Origin: JBEEOW01 sp041191405
GTDB taxonomy: Bacteria; Bacteroidota; Bacteroidia; Cytophagales; UBA9547
Reading direction: 5' to 3'
Assembly: GCA_041191405.1 (NCBI GenBank)
Contig: JBEEOW010000034.1
Coordinates: forward strand, 1 to 38,071
Length of the DNA stretch: 38,071 bases
A program made the position numbers and the translations under genes. Positions 1-7,253 of the stretch are shown piece by piece; within the stretch, counting starts at the first letter, position 1, and each line of letters opens with the position of its first letter. The notes below the pieces were generated by a model. The model did not search any database and had not been told where the DNA came from. It saw only the letters and a program-made list of their open reading frames with translations.

Positions 1-85
1 TCAAACTTGAACCTGTATCGATGTGCTCTTTACACACTAAATGTTTGAATGCTTCACTGTATACAACCTTTGTTCTTCCTTCCAT
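1..85 (-). CDS. IS transposase, N-terminal fragment cut by window edge
   Basis: An ATG at 85 (minus) opens a frame that runs off the window edge after 28 codons. It begins MEGRTKVVYSEAFKHLV. The 'R-K-V-Y-S-E-x-F-K' start resembles the N-terminus of IS3-family OrfA helix-turn-helix proteins, which bind the element's ends. That assignment is inference from a short stretch. The identical fragment lies at the other end of the window. Only the start is visible, so function and intactness are unknown. Confidence 0.6.
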   Translation of the reverse strand, partial: MEGRTKVVYSEAFKHLVCKEHIDTGSSL

Positions 86-125
86 TTTATGCTTACTTTG
101 TGTAAACCTATTTCAGGACAAGACA
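1..125 (-). repeat. Terminal inverted repeat, left copy (end of an insertion sequence)
   Basis: Bases 1-125 are the exact reverse complement of 37947-38071, and identity stops at 125/126. The copy contains the start of a transposase gene reading out of the window, preceded by about 40 bp that would be the IS terminus (inner end reading TGTCTTGTCCTGAAATAGG on the minus strand). An IS present in several copies would break an assembly at just such a place. The exact IS boundary, including whether the shared TGTCT belongs to the element or to a target duplication, cannot be decided here. Confidence 0.9.
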
Positions 126-323
126 GGTCTTCATATGTTAAAAGACAAAGACATATTGAAAGTGCTTGACCTAAAAACTAAAAATATAATTTGCGAAGGA
201 CAATTAAACGAAATTCCATTGATTGTATTTAGTCAGACAAAAAAAGGACATTTTGACCAAGACAAAACTCGTTCTTGGGAACAATATTTTTCAGACAATT
301 ATTATGCAGAACTACATCGATAA
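126..323 (+). pseudogene. Remnant of a hypothetical gene next to the IS end
   Basis: The frame is open from the IS boundary to a TAA at 321-323. An ATG at 135 would give a 62-residue, charged, soluble polypeptide ending WEQYFSDNYYAELHR. The frame also continues backwards into the IS end, antisense to the transposase, and that part is surely not real coding sequence. The simplest reading is the 3' end of a gene cut by the IS. A short intact gene starting at 135 is the alternative. I do not recognise the family. Confidence 0.35.
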
Positions 324-393
324 TAAAATAACTGCCACCAACAGCTAAGCATTCGTGGTGGCTGAAAGCCAAGCCATAATGGATATACTCACC

Positions 394-456
394 TATCCGA
401 GTTAGCGTAGCGTTCTACGTACGGATGTATTATGAATTGTAGTCTCCGACTACAAA
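394..456 (+). repeat. REP-like palindromic element, copy A
   Basis: Two hairpins are separated by a short A+T spacer. The first has stem CGTAG/CTACG around CGTT (406-419). The second has an 8-bp stem TTGTAGTC/GACTACAA around a TCC loop (437-455). Between them lies ACGGATGTATTATGAA. The same layout recurs at 37498-37555, 37856-37910 and on the minus strand at 1064-1110. It sits just beyond the 3' end of the RAYT gene, as REP sequences mobilised by RAYTs commonly do. Confidence 0.6.
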
Positions 457-466
457 CTAAACAAAC

Positions 467-1021
467 CTACAGGTAAACAATTGATATCAACCCTTTACTA
501 TCAGAATAATAATCTATCCTACTCGAGTATTTATAATCACCTTCAAAATTTACAATTCCAGCTCTCACAGGATTTTCATGTAAATATTTCATTCTTGAAA
601 TTAATATTTCATTGGTACTACATTCTATAGGATGATTGTCTTGTTGCCAAAATTGATAATTTTCATTTCTCATATTTTGTTCACCAGCTCGTTTAAATAT
701 CCACAACATCCAAGCTTTTCTACTTTCTTGTACATTACTTTCAATACTTTTTAAAAGCTGACTTGATGTATATTTCTTAAAATCCCTCAAAATATCTGAT
801 AATTTAAAGCTTTCCCCTGCAGAACATATTAAATGTAAATGATTACTCATAATTACCCAAGCATGAATATTTAAACCTTAATGAGTTTGACAAAATTTCA
901 AGCTATCTACAATAACATCTTTGTATTGTGGTCTTGTTAATGCATCAACCCATTGAACAACTGAAAAAGTTATAAAATGAATTGCATTTTGATTTTGTTT
1001 TTTATATCCTCCTTCTGACAT
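467..1021 (-). pseudogene. REP-associated tyrosine transposase (RAYT), interrupted by an in-frame stop
   Basis: Read from the ATG at 1021 the frame gives MSEGGYKKQNQN..., then a TAA at codon 48 (878-880), then continues in the same frame to 467 (184 codons in all). After the stop it carries the HUH-type motif MSNHLHLI, an alpha-helical stretch, YQFWQQDNHPIE and the near-universal RAYT signature YLHENPVRAGIV. The family (Y1_Tnp domain) cuts and joins single-stranded REP palindromes. The upstream part, with HFITFSVVQW..., is also typical of the family, so the stop is a point nonsense change, not a wrong start. The sense codon replaced was probably Lys or Gln (one-base change to TAA). REP-like elements flank the gene on both sides. 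A restart at the ATG of MSNHLHLI (850) would keep the HUH motif but lose the first strands of the fold, so I take the gene as inactive. Confidence 0.8.
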
Positions 1022-1063
1022 AATTTATAATTTTATGCACAATTTAATTATATTTGTTTTCAT

Positions 1064-1110
1064 AAGGTAGTCAAAGACCACTTTTCATTACAAATCCGTA
1101 GAGCCCTTTA
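1064..1110 (-). repeat. REP-like palindromic element, copy D, upstream of the RAYT
   Basis: On the minus strand the order is CTCTACGGATT, then GTAATGAAAA, then the hairpin GTGGTC-TTT-GACTAC (1067-1081, one G-T pair). Spacer and loop match copy C near the right end (CACTACGGATTAAATAATGAAA, 3-nt TTT loop), while the stem sequence differs. The first hairpin is poorly preserved. It lies 43 bp upstream of the RAYT start and in the same orientation as the gene. Confidence 0.5.
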
Positions 1111-1175
1111 GAATCATGGATAATCATGACATTTTAAATTAAAAACAAAAAAAAGACTTAAAAACAAATAATATA

Positions 1176-1913
1176 ATGAGTAAGATTTACAATTTCATTG
1201 TTTTAATATTTGCCCTTACAATAATATCATGTGGAATTTCTAAAGAAACAATGAAAAAAATAGAAAATAGTAAAAAGGAAATGAAGAATTTCCCAATTGA
1301 TTATTGCAACCTTTTCCCCAGTCAATCATTTGAAAATTGGGATAAAGATTTTGAACTATACAATAAATTTTTAAGCTATGAAATCATGAGAACACAAATG
1401 GGATTATCATTTATGGAAAATGGTATACAAAAATGGTGGTGCCCAAATGCTGCCCGCCCACATATTCAACTTGACACTTTAACAAAAATATCAGATATCA
1501 AAAAAATATTTGGAGATTGGCGAATTACCTGCAACAGACAAGTTATCTATACAGATTCAGCGGTATATGCTGAAAAGAAAATATATCGAGATTCGAAAAT
1601 TATTTATGATGAAAAAGGCGCTGATCTCTATCTTGAAATTTCAGCAGATAAATTCAACATATATGGGAATGACAGTTTAAATGGTAAATACAAAAAAATG
1701 AAAAAAAATTATGAAGTAATAAACGGTAGGTTTTTATTACTTTATGGCTTATCAAAAGCATCATCAAATATTTCATTTATTGGTATTGACAAAGATGGAC
1801 AGATGATAATTAACTCATATACCGTTCGAGAAAGAAAAATTAAAGGAACTTATATTACTTATGAGGCAATTATGACTCAATTCATTCTCAATAAAATAAA
1901 TTTGCAACAATAA
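1176..1913 (+). CDS. Predicted lipoprotein of unknown function
   Basis: This encodes 245 residues. The N-terminus is a type II signal: Lys at 3, a hydrophobic stretch FIVLIFALTII, and lipobox IISC with Cys at residue 19. The protein is therefore probably lipidated and held at the outer membrane or periplasmic face. The mature part has few Cys and many Lys and aromatic residues. A segment around residues 110-235 (GDWRI... through TYITYEAIMTQFIL) alternates short strands and could be a small beta-barrel of lipocalin type, but this is a guess from pattern only. It stands alone, after the REP/RAYT region and 175 bp before the ATP-grasp operon. I do not recognise the family. Confidence 0.7.
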   Translation: MSKIYNFIVLIFALTIISCGISKETMKKIENSKKEMKNFPIDYCNLFPSQSFENWDKDFELYNKFLSYEIMRTQMGLSFMENGIQKWWCPNAARPHIQLDTLTKISDIKKIFGDWRITCNRQVIYTDSAVYAEKKIYRDSKIIYDEKGADLYLEISADKFNIYGNDSLNGKYKKMKKNYEVINGRFLLLYGLSKASSNISFIGIDKDGQMIINSYTVRERKIKGTYITYEAIMTQFILNKINLQQ

Positions 1914-2088
1914 AAAATGGAGTTTTTAAGTGGTTATAATGAAATCAAAAAAACAAACCCCAAATTCCCCATTTTTATCATTTTTCAAGGAAAATGCTTC
2001 ATTTTTCAACCAAAAAACCAAGAAATAAGGCAATTTTACAACTTTTTGCCTAAAAAATGAGTATATATGTACTCTTATTGAAAACACC

Positions 2089-3543
2089 ATGTTATCAACC
2101 TTATTTCAAGATTATCCAGTATTATCAAACTTATACGACGAAACTTTTTTACAACCAAACGTACCACGAGAGTGTTACCAAAAGTTGCTCAAAGAGCTAA
2201 GTTTATACACCCACAAAGATTATCTTGAACTGAATGAATTTGTAAAACGTTCATTTTTTAACCAAGGTATTACTTTTAATGTGTATTCGGATAACGGCAT
2301 GGGCGAAGAACGCATTTTCCCATTTGATATGTTTCCTCGAATTATTGAAAACAAAGAATGGGAACATATTGAAAAAGGCGTTTTACAAAGAAATCATGCC
2401 ATTAACTTATTTTTAAATGACATTTACAACGAAAAGAAAATTTTAAAAGATAAAATCGTTCCTGCCGATTTACTTTTTAGTTGTGGCGCTTACAGTAAAT
2501 TTATGCTTGGTTTTAAACCTACGGGAGGCATTTACACACATATCAGCGGTACTGATTTAATTAAGCATAAAGACGGTCAATATTATGTACTCGAAGATAA
2601 TGTTCGTTGCCCATCAGGGGTGAGTTATGCATTATCAAGTAGAGAAACCATGAAAAAAACCTTCTCTCAAGTATTTGCCCAACATCAAATCCAATCTGTT
2701 TCTGGCTATTCCGACCACTTATTAGCAACCATGCAATCTGTTGCTCCTGAGGGTATTGACGAGCCTGTTTGTGTGGTTTTGAGTCCGGGTATTTACAATT
2801 CTGCCTATTACGAACATTCATTTTTAGCCCTAAACATGGGTATTCAACTGGTTGAGGGTAGAGATTTATTTGTTGACAAAAACTTTGTGTACATGAAAAC
2901 TATTTATGGTCCACGCAGAGTTGATGTTATTTACCGCCGTGTTGATGATGATTATCTTGACCCGCTTGCTTTCAAGCCTGAAAGTGTGCTTGGCGTTGCT
3001 GGAATTATGAGTGCTTACCGTGAAGGAAACGTTACTTTAATGAATGCTCCTGGCACTGGTGCAGCCGACGACAAAGCGATTTATGCTTACATTCCAGCTA
3101 TTATAAAATATTATCTTGGCGAAGAGCCAATTTTAAATAACGTACAAACTTATCACTGTGAAAACGACGCTGACTTAAGTTATGTACTTGATAATATGGA
3201 GAATCTGGTTGTAAAACCTGTTGACGAATGCGGAGGAAAAGGCATTTTGATTGGAACCAATAGCACCAAAGAAGAAAGAGAAACTTATAAAATTGCTATC
3301 AAAGGCAACAGACGTAAGTTTATTGCTCAGCCTATTATGTCGCTTTCTGTTCATCCAACTTATATCGAAGAAACAAACCAATTCGAGCATCGCCACATTG
3401 ATTTAAGAACTTTTACCTTAATGGGAAAAGATAAATCGTATGTTATGAAAGGTGGATTAACAAGAGTTGCTCTTAAAAAAGGGAACTTAATTGTAAACTC
3501 ATCACAAGGCGGTGGCTCAAAAGATACGTGGGTATTAAAGTAG
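2089..3543 (+). CDS. Circularly permuted ATP-grasp protein (COG2308 type)
   Basis: This encodes 484 residues, the usual family length. The family has a circularly permuted ATP-grasp fold and is thought to form amide or peptide bonds using ATP; its natural substrate is not known. Recognisable blocks are VLEDNVRCPSGVSY (167-180), VDVIYRRVDDDYLDPL (278-293), NAPGTGAADDKA (319-330) and the nucleotide-binding stretch VVKPVDECGGKG (374-385). Two short C-terminal blocks with HRHIDLRTF and SSQGGGSKDTWVL complete the fold. Genes for an alpha-E protein and a transglutaminase follow on the same strand. This three-gene order is widely conserved and points to a ligation-plus-processing pathway (known from comparative genomics, not from this sequence). 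The ATG at 2089 is the first in frame and matches family starts. Confidence 0.9.
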   Translation: MLSTLFQDYPVLSNLYDETFLQPNVPRECYQKLLKELSLYTHKDYLELNEFVKRSFFNQGITFNVYSDNGMGEERIFPFDMFPRIIENKEWEHIEKGVLQRNHAINLFLNDIYNEKKILKDKIVPADLLFSCGAYSKFMLGFKPTGGIYTHISGTDLIKHKDGQYYVLEDNVRCPSGVSYALSSRETMKKTFSQVFAQHQIQSVSGYSDHLLATMQSVAPEGIDEPVCVVLSPGIYNSAYYEHSFLALNMGIQLVEGRDLFVDKNFVYMKTIYGPRRVDVIYRRVDDDYLDPLAFKPESVLGVAGIMSAYREGNVTLMNAPGTGAADDKAIYAYIPAIIKYYLGEEPILNNVQTYHCENDADLSYVLDNMENLVVKPVDECGGKGILIGTNSTKEERETYKIAIKGNRRKFIAQPIMSLSVHPTYIEETNQFEHRHIDLRTFTLMGKDKSYVMKGGLTRVALKKGNLIVNSSQGGGSKDTWVLK

Positions 3544-3646
3544 TTGAGAGTTTACAGTTGAGAGTTTATAGTTTTATTTTATAAAAAAAACTCTCAATCA
3601 ATACTGAAAACTCTAAACCCTGAACTCTTAACTAAAAACTAAAAAA
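3544..3646 (+). repeat. Intergenic spacer with repeated TTGAGAGTTT arms
   Basis: After the ATP-grasp stop the sequence GTTGAGAGTTTA occurs twice in tandem. The second is followed by an A/T stretch and its complement AAACTCTCAA, giving a possible 10-bp stem, then by further AACTCT fragments. It could act as a weak terminator or processing site inside the operon. Similar low-complexity spacer DNA, with other words, lies beside other genes in this window. Confidence 0.45.
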
Positions 3647-4582
3647 ATGCTTTCAAGAATTGCAAATAGCTTATTTTGGATGGGACGTTACCTTGAGCGA
3701 GTGGAGCATTTAGCTCGATTTGCAAAAGTGCAACATCTTACTTCATTAGATGCACCAGCAAGTATAAATAAAAAAAGAGTATTGGCTTCAATGCTCGAAA
3801 TGGCTTGGTTGCCAAACAATTACTGTAACCTTCGTGACGAAGAAGTACTTTTCCATGTTTCTATTGCTAACTCAAATAGGTTTTCGATGCTTTCGGTATT
3901 GAATTATGCAAGAGAAAATGCTAGAGGTGCAAGAGATACTATTTCGTCTGAGCTTTGGGAAGCTATCAATACCTCATACCATCAATTGTACGAGTTTAAT
4001 AATCAAGAATTTGAGCCAGAATTGTTTGTAAATATTGTTGAAACAATCATTTCTAATTCGGCTATTATCAAAGGTTTAATTGATAACACCCTCTTTCATC
4101 GTGACGAACGTGCTTTGATTTGCGAGGGAATGCATATTGAAAGAGCCATTATGGTAAGTAGAATTATGCTTGCCAAACTTAATGATATTTCGCTTATCGA
4201 AAACTCCAACATTGAACATGCTGCCGAAGCTTACCAATGGGGTACATTACTGAAATGTGCTGAGTCGTTTGATATGTGTCACCGTTTTTATCGAAAAGTA
4301 CCAAACCGCCGAAACAGTCTTGAATTTTTACTATTTAACAATGTTTTTCCTAAATCAGTATTTTATAACTTATTACAAGTAAAAAGGCATTTAGAGAAAA
4401 TAACCAACGTTTCGGATACTACAGTGGGTGCTCCTGCGTATATTTTAGGTAAATTGCTAGCGCAAATTCAATATTCAACCATTGACGAAGTAGATGGAGA
4501 CATTAGTAACCATATAGCTCGCCAATTAAATGAAATTTATAATATTGCATCTGCAATTGAACAAAACTATTTAAGTTACTAA
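3647..4582 (+). CDS. Alpha-E domain protein (PF04168)
   Basis: This encodes 311 residues, all predicted helical and cytoplasmic, spanning the full alpha-E domain. The start MLSRIANSLFWMGRYLER is the family hallmark. Further family-like blocks are ENARGARDTISSELWEAIN and, later, CAESFDMCHRFYRKVP. The role is unknown. In many bacteria the domain is encoded between, or fused to, the circularly permuted ATP-grasp and transglutaminase proteins, so a scaffold or substrate-handling role is the usual inference. It is 103 bp after the ATP-grasp gene and only 6 bp before the transglutaminase gene. Confidence 0.9.
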   Translation: MLSRIANSLFWMGRYLERVEHLARFAKVQHLTSLDAPASINKKRVLASMLEMAWLPNNYCNLRDEEVLFHVSIANSNRFSMLSVLNYARENARGARDTISSELWEAINTSYHQLYEFNNQEFEPELFVNIVETIISNSAIIKGLIDNTLFHRDERALICEGMHIERAIMVSRIMLAKLNDISLIENSNIEHAAEAYQWGTLLKCAESFDMCHRFYRKVPNRRNSLEFLLFNNVFPKSVFYNLLQVKRHLEKITNVSDTTVGAPAYILGKLLAQIQYSTIDEVDGDISNHIARQLNEIYNIASAIEQNYLSY

Positions 4583-4588
4583 TTTACA

Positions 4589-5434
4589 ATGGAATATATT
4601 CTAAACTATCATTCAGAAAACAATTATCAACGATTTGTAAATGAAGCCATTATCGAATTCTTGATTTTGCCTGAATATAGTGAAGAACAACTTGTTTCTG
4701 AGTCAGTTATAAAAAACTCATTGAATGTTCCAGCATTCTATTATACCAATATTTTTGGTTTTAAAGTATGCAGATTTAGAATTCCTCAATCTTTCAAGGA
4801 GTTTAAACTCGACATGGAAGTTAAAGTTCAAAAAAACATTCATGGTATAAAATCAGGATATGTTTTAGATGAAATTACTTGTTACAATACATTGCACAGC
4901 ATTGATTTTGAAATAGATAACCACTTATTTTTACAAAATAGTTATTTTACTTTTTTGCCAGATAGTATTTTAGAAACGTTCCCGAAATTAACACCTAACG
5001 AACACGTTTTTAAATACTTAGTTGATTTAAACAAATACGTTCACCAATATTTTACCTACACCCCAAACATTACCGATGTATATACACAAGCGATTGATGT
5101 AGTTCATTTAAAGAAAGGTGTTTGTCAAGATTATTCGCATTTATTTATAAGTATTGCAAGGTACAATAAAATCCCAACTCGCTATGTATCAGGATACATA
5201 AATCAAGGTATGGGTTATATTGGTGCTGCTAAAATGCATGCTTGGGTTGAGTGTTTAATTCCTGGTGCTGGCTGGATAGGCTTTGACCCTACCAACTGTT
5301 TACAGTCAGACGAGCATTACATAAAAGCCTCACACGGTTGCGATTACGCAGATTGCACTCCACTAAAAGGACTTGTTCGTACCTCAGGCAAACAAGCTAC
5401 AGACCATTATGTGGTTGTTAAAGCTATTGGGTGA
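4589..5434 (+). CDS. Transglutaminase-like cysteine protease/transferase
   Basis: This encodes 281 residues. An N-terminal beta-rich domain of the bacterial transglutaminase N type (about 1-110) is followed by the transglutaminase core. The catalytic triad is visible: Cys179 in KKGVCQDYSH, His217 in AKMHAWVE, and Asp233 in GWIGFDPTN. No signal peptide is present, so it acts in the cytoplasm like its operon partners. Family members hydrolyse or transfer at amide bonds. Beside an ATP-grasp ligase it probably processes the ligase product, which is inference. It follows the alpha-E gene by 6 bp and ends the operon; the hairpin at 5569-5618 lies downstream. Confidence 0.9.
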   Translation: MEYILNYHSENNYQRFVNEAIIEFLILPEYSEEQLVSESVIKNSLNVPAFYYTNIFGFKVCRFRIPQSFKEFKLDMEVKVQKNIHGIKSGYVLDEITCYNTLHSIDFEIDNHLFLQNSYFTFLPDSILETFPKLTPNEHVFKYLVDLNKYVHQYFTYTPNITDVYTQAIDVVHLKKGVCQDYSHLFISIARYNKIPTRYVSGYINQGMGYIGAAKMHAWVECLIPGAGWIGFDPTNCLQSDEHYIKASHGCDYADCTPLKGLVRTSGKQATDHYVVVKAIG

Positions 5435-5568
5435 TTTTTGCTAGACTGAAGATGAAAGACTGAAGACGTAAGATTTTTTTATTTGCTTTTATGATTATCA
5501 ATTTTGTAATAAGTTCAATTCTATCTTTAATCTTAATATTTTTATATTTTAATCCAAAAGTAAAATCA

Positions 5569-5618
5569 TTTTATCCATGAAAATGGCTAAATAAAGTTTG
5601 CCATTTTCATGGATAAAA
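5569..5618. terminator. Perfect 19-bp hairpin between convergent genes
   Basis: A left arm at 5569-5587 (TTTTATCCATGAAAATGGC) is exactly complementary to 5600-5618, with a 12-nt loop. A/T runs on both flanks fit a bidirectional terminator for the plus-strand transglutaminase operon and the minus-strand pair that ends at 5649. The stem is unusually long and perfect for a terminator and low in G+C, so a mobile palindrome is also possible. Confidence 0.6.
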
Positions 5619-5648
5619 AAGCAAATTATAATCATAAAATATTGTTAA

Positions 5649-6275
5649 TTAAAACTTTACATTTAAAGGGAGACTCCCAACCAATTCATCTGAGTAAACA
5701 TTTACTAAAATGGAATATTCATATTCTTTATCCAATAAATATAGAACAGGATTTTTCACAAATTTATACTCAATTACTTCCTCGAATTCATTTTTAATAA
5801 TAACGAAATAATTGCCTGCATAATTTATATTAGGATTTCTCCAAGTCAATTCAACAATCCCATTTTCCTTATTATATTTTATTGGATTAAAACCAATATT
5901 GCCACTTTTAAAACTTAATTCTTGAATATCTCCATGATAATCAGTAGTGCAAACAGGCTTTACTTTGCAATTCAAATATTTACTCGCAAATGGGAACAAA
6001 CTATCTGATTGAGCAAATCTGTTTTTATACACATTATAACATGAATCTAAATTGTAAACTCCTGATTTTAAACGAATAACCCAAGTCGTGTTTTTGCTCA
6101 AACTTAATTCGCCTCCAGTATCAATTGACACTGCATTTGTTACTGATATAATTGAATGAGATTTTATTGATTTACCATTTACAATTTTAGCTTTCTTTGC
6201 AGATAAAACAGTTAAATTTTGTCCATAAGTACACAATGAAGCGAATAACATTATAATTATTAGTAGATTTTTCAT
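5649..6275 (-). CDS. Secreted protein of unknown function
   Basis: This encodes 208 residues from the ATG at 6275. That start is chosen because it puts a clean signal peptide first (MKNLLIIIMLFASLCTYGQ, cleavage near residue 19) and sits 7 bp after the stop of the preceding gene. The open frame extends further upstream, inside that gene, and is not used. The mature part is beta-rich. A C-terminal stretch IVELTWRNPNINYAGNYFV suggests an Ig- or fibronectin-like fold. It probably forms an operon with the DUF695-RraB gene. I do not recognise a specific family. Confidence 0.65.
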   Translation of the reverse strand: MKNLLIIIMLFASLCTYGQNLTVLSAKKAKIVNGKSIKSHSIISVTNAVSIDTGGELSLSKNTTWVIRLKSGVYNLDSCYNVYKNRFAQSDSLFPFASKYLNCKVKPVCTTDYHGDIQELSFKSGNIGFNPIKYNKENGIVELTWRNPNINYAGNYFVIIKNEFEEVIEYKFVKNPVLYLLDKEYEYSILVNVYSDELVGSLPLNVKF

Positions 6276-6282
6276 TTTAAAA

Positions 6283-7101
6283 TTACTTCTCAATTGAAGT
6301 TTCCCAACCATCATAGTCTCCATTATATTCTTCTGCCAAAGCCCACAAATACAATACATAATCATTAACAGAATTCAAATCAACGTTATCAAATCTTGAA
6401 ATTTGTAAAGAATAAGGCATTTCTTTTCTATCATCTAATTTGGTTTCATTAACAATAGTAAAACCTTCATTTTTAACCTCTTCTACATATTTAGTTCTAT
6501 CTTCTATTGTATTAAAATATATCCAATGGTCAACTTCTCTTGGTTGTGTTAAATCATCACCATTTTCTTCTAAAACCTCAACAACTCTTCTATTTTTCAT
6601 ACATTGAATTTGAGATGGATTTGGGTACATAAAGTCAAAATAATGCTCCCAGTTTTCGTCTTCGAGTGTACCAAATGCAAATTCATAATCTGGGAAATTA
6701 GACATCGCATTTTTAATCTCTATTTCAAAATCTAAATTATCTCCATTTAAATAAAAATTAAAATCTCTATGATTATCAGATGTTATTCGACCAATATATA
6801 TTGAATCAAATATATTCAAAATCTTATTACAAATTGAGTTTTCAATTTCATCCAATACATCACACTCTGCACTTGACGAAAGTCCGGCTTCATTTGGATT
6901 TTGCATTTTAACAGAAATCCAAAGCATTGTATTCTTATTATTTATTGGAGCTATATTATGTAAACCTAAATCAAGATAAATTGAAGAAATGTTATCGTCA
7001 ATATTACATAAATAAAAATCCCAATTCTCAACATGTCCTGGAAGTGCTTTCTCAACTTCTTCGCTATTCTTTTTACCAAAAAACTTATTTAACAAACCCA
7101 T
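6283..7101 (-). CDS. DUF695 - RraB domain fusion protein
   Basis: This encodes 272 residues from the ATG at 7101 (MGLLNKFFGKKN); a TTG nine bases upstream is less likely. Residues about 20-150 match DUF695 (WDFYLCNIDDN..., LWISVKMQNPN). Residues about 165-272 match the RraB / ribonuclease E inhibitor fold: ENGDDLTQPREVDHWIYF, later GFTIV, and the end AEEYNGDYDGWETSI, which is diagnostic. RraB binds RNase E and changes its activity in enterobacteria; in this phylum the partner is not established. DUF695-RraB fusions are known in Bacteroidota. The gene is cytoplasmic, lies divergent from uvrA and leads a two-gene unit. Confidence 0.8.
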   Translation of the reverse strand: MGLLNKFFGKKNSEEVEKALPGHVENWDFYLCNIDDNISSIYLDLGLHNIAPINNKNTMLWISVKMQNPNEAGLSSSAECDVLDEIENSICNKILNIFDSIYIGRITSDNHRDFNFYLNGDNLDFEIEIKNAMSNFPDYEFAFGTLEDENWEHYFDFMYPNPSQIQCMKNRRVVEVLEENGDDLTQPREVDHWIYFNTIEDRTKYVEEVKNEGFTIVNETKLDDRKEMPYSLQISRFDNVDLNSVNDYVLYLWALAEEYNGDYDGWETSIEK

Positions 7102-7218
7102 AATCAACAATTTTAAATACTGAATTGCAATATTATTTATTAAAATTTAAAATCATATTTTTCTCAAAAAAATATCACGAAAATATGCAACAATAACTTA
7201 CGCTATGCTACATTTTCA

Positions 7219-7226
7219 TAACTTTG
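7219..7226 (+). promoter_or_regulatory. Candidate promoter -7 element for uvrA
   Basis: TAACTTTG matches the Bacteroidota -7 consensus TAnnTTTG and lies 28 bp before the chosen uvrA ATG. No clear -33 TTTG is at the usual distance, so this rests on the one element. The same octamer precedes guaB in this window. Confidence 0.4.
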
Positions 7227-7253
7227 TTGTTGAGCAATTTTAGACTTAGCTTT

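Noticed and set aside
1..125. Inverted terminal repeats as telomeres of a linear plasmid or phage
   Set aside because: The repeats contain a transposase start and the interior is chromosomal housekeeping; an assembly break at an IS explains it.
21..134. Coding sequence reading plus-strand through the left IS end
   Set aside because: It is antisense to the transposase start and its N-terminal part belongs wholly to the repeat.
878..880. Two genes with in-frame TAA (878-880 and 36252-36254) as evidence for stop-codon recoding
   Set aside because: Many intact genes here (uvrA, guaB, mtaB, pbpC itself at 37218) end in TAA at the expected family length, so TAA is an ordinary stop; two nonsense changes are simpler.
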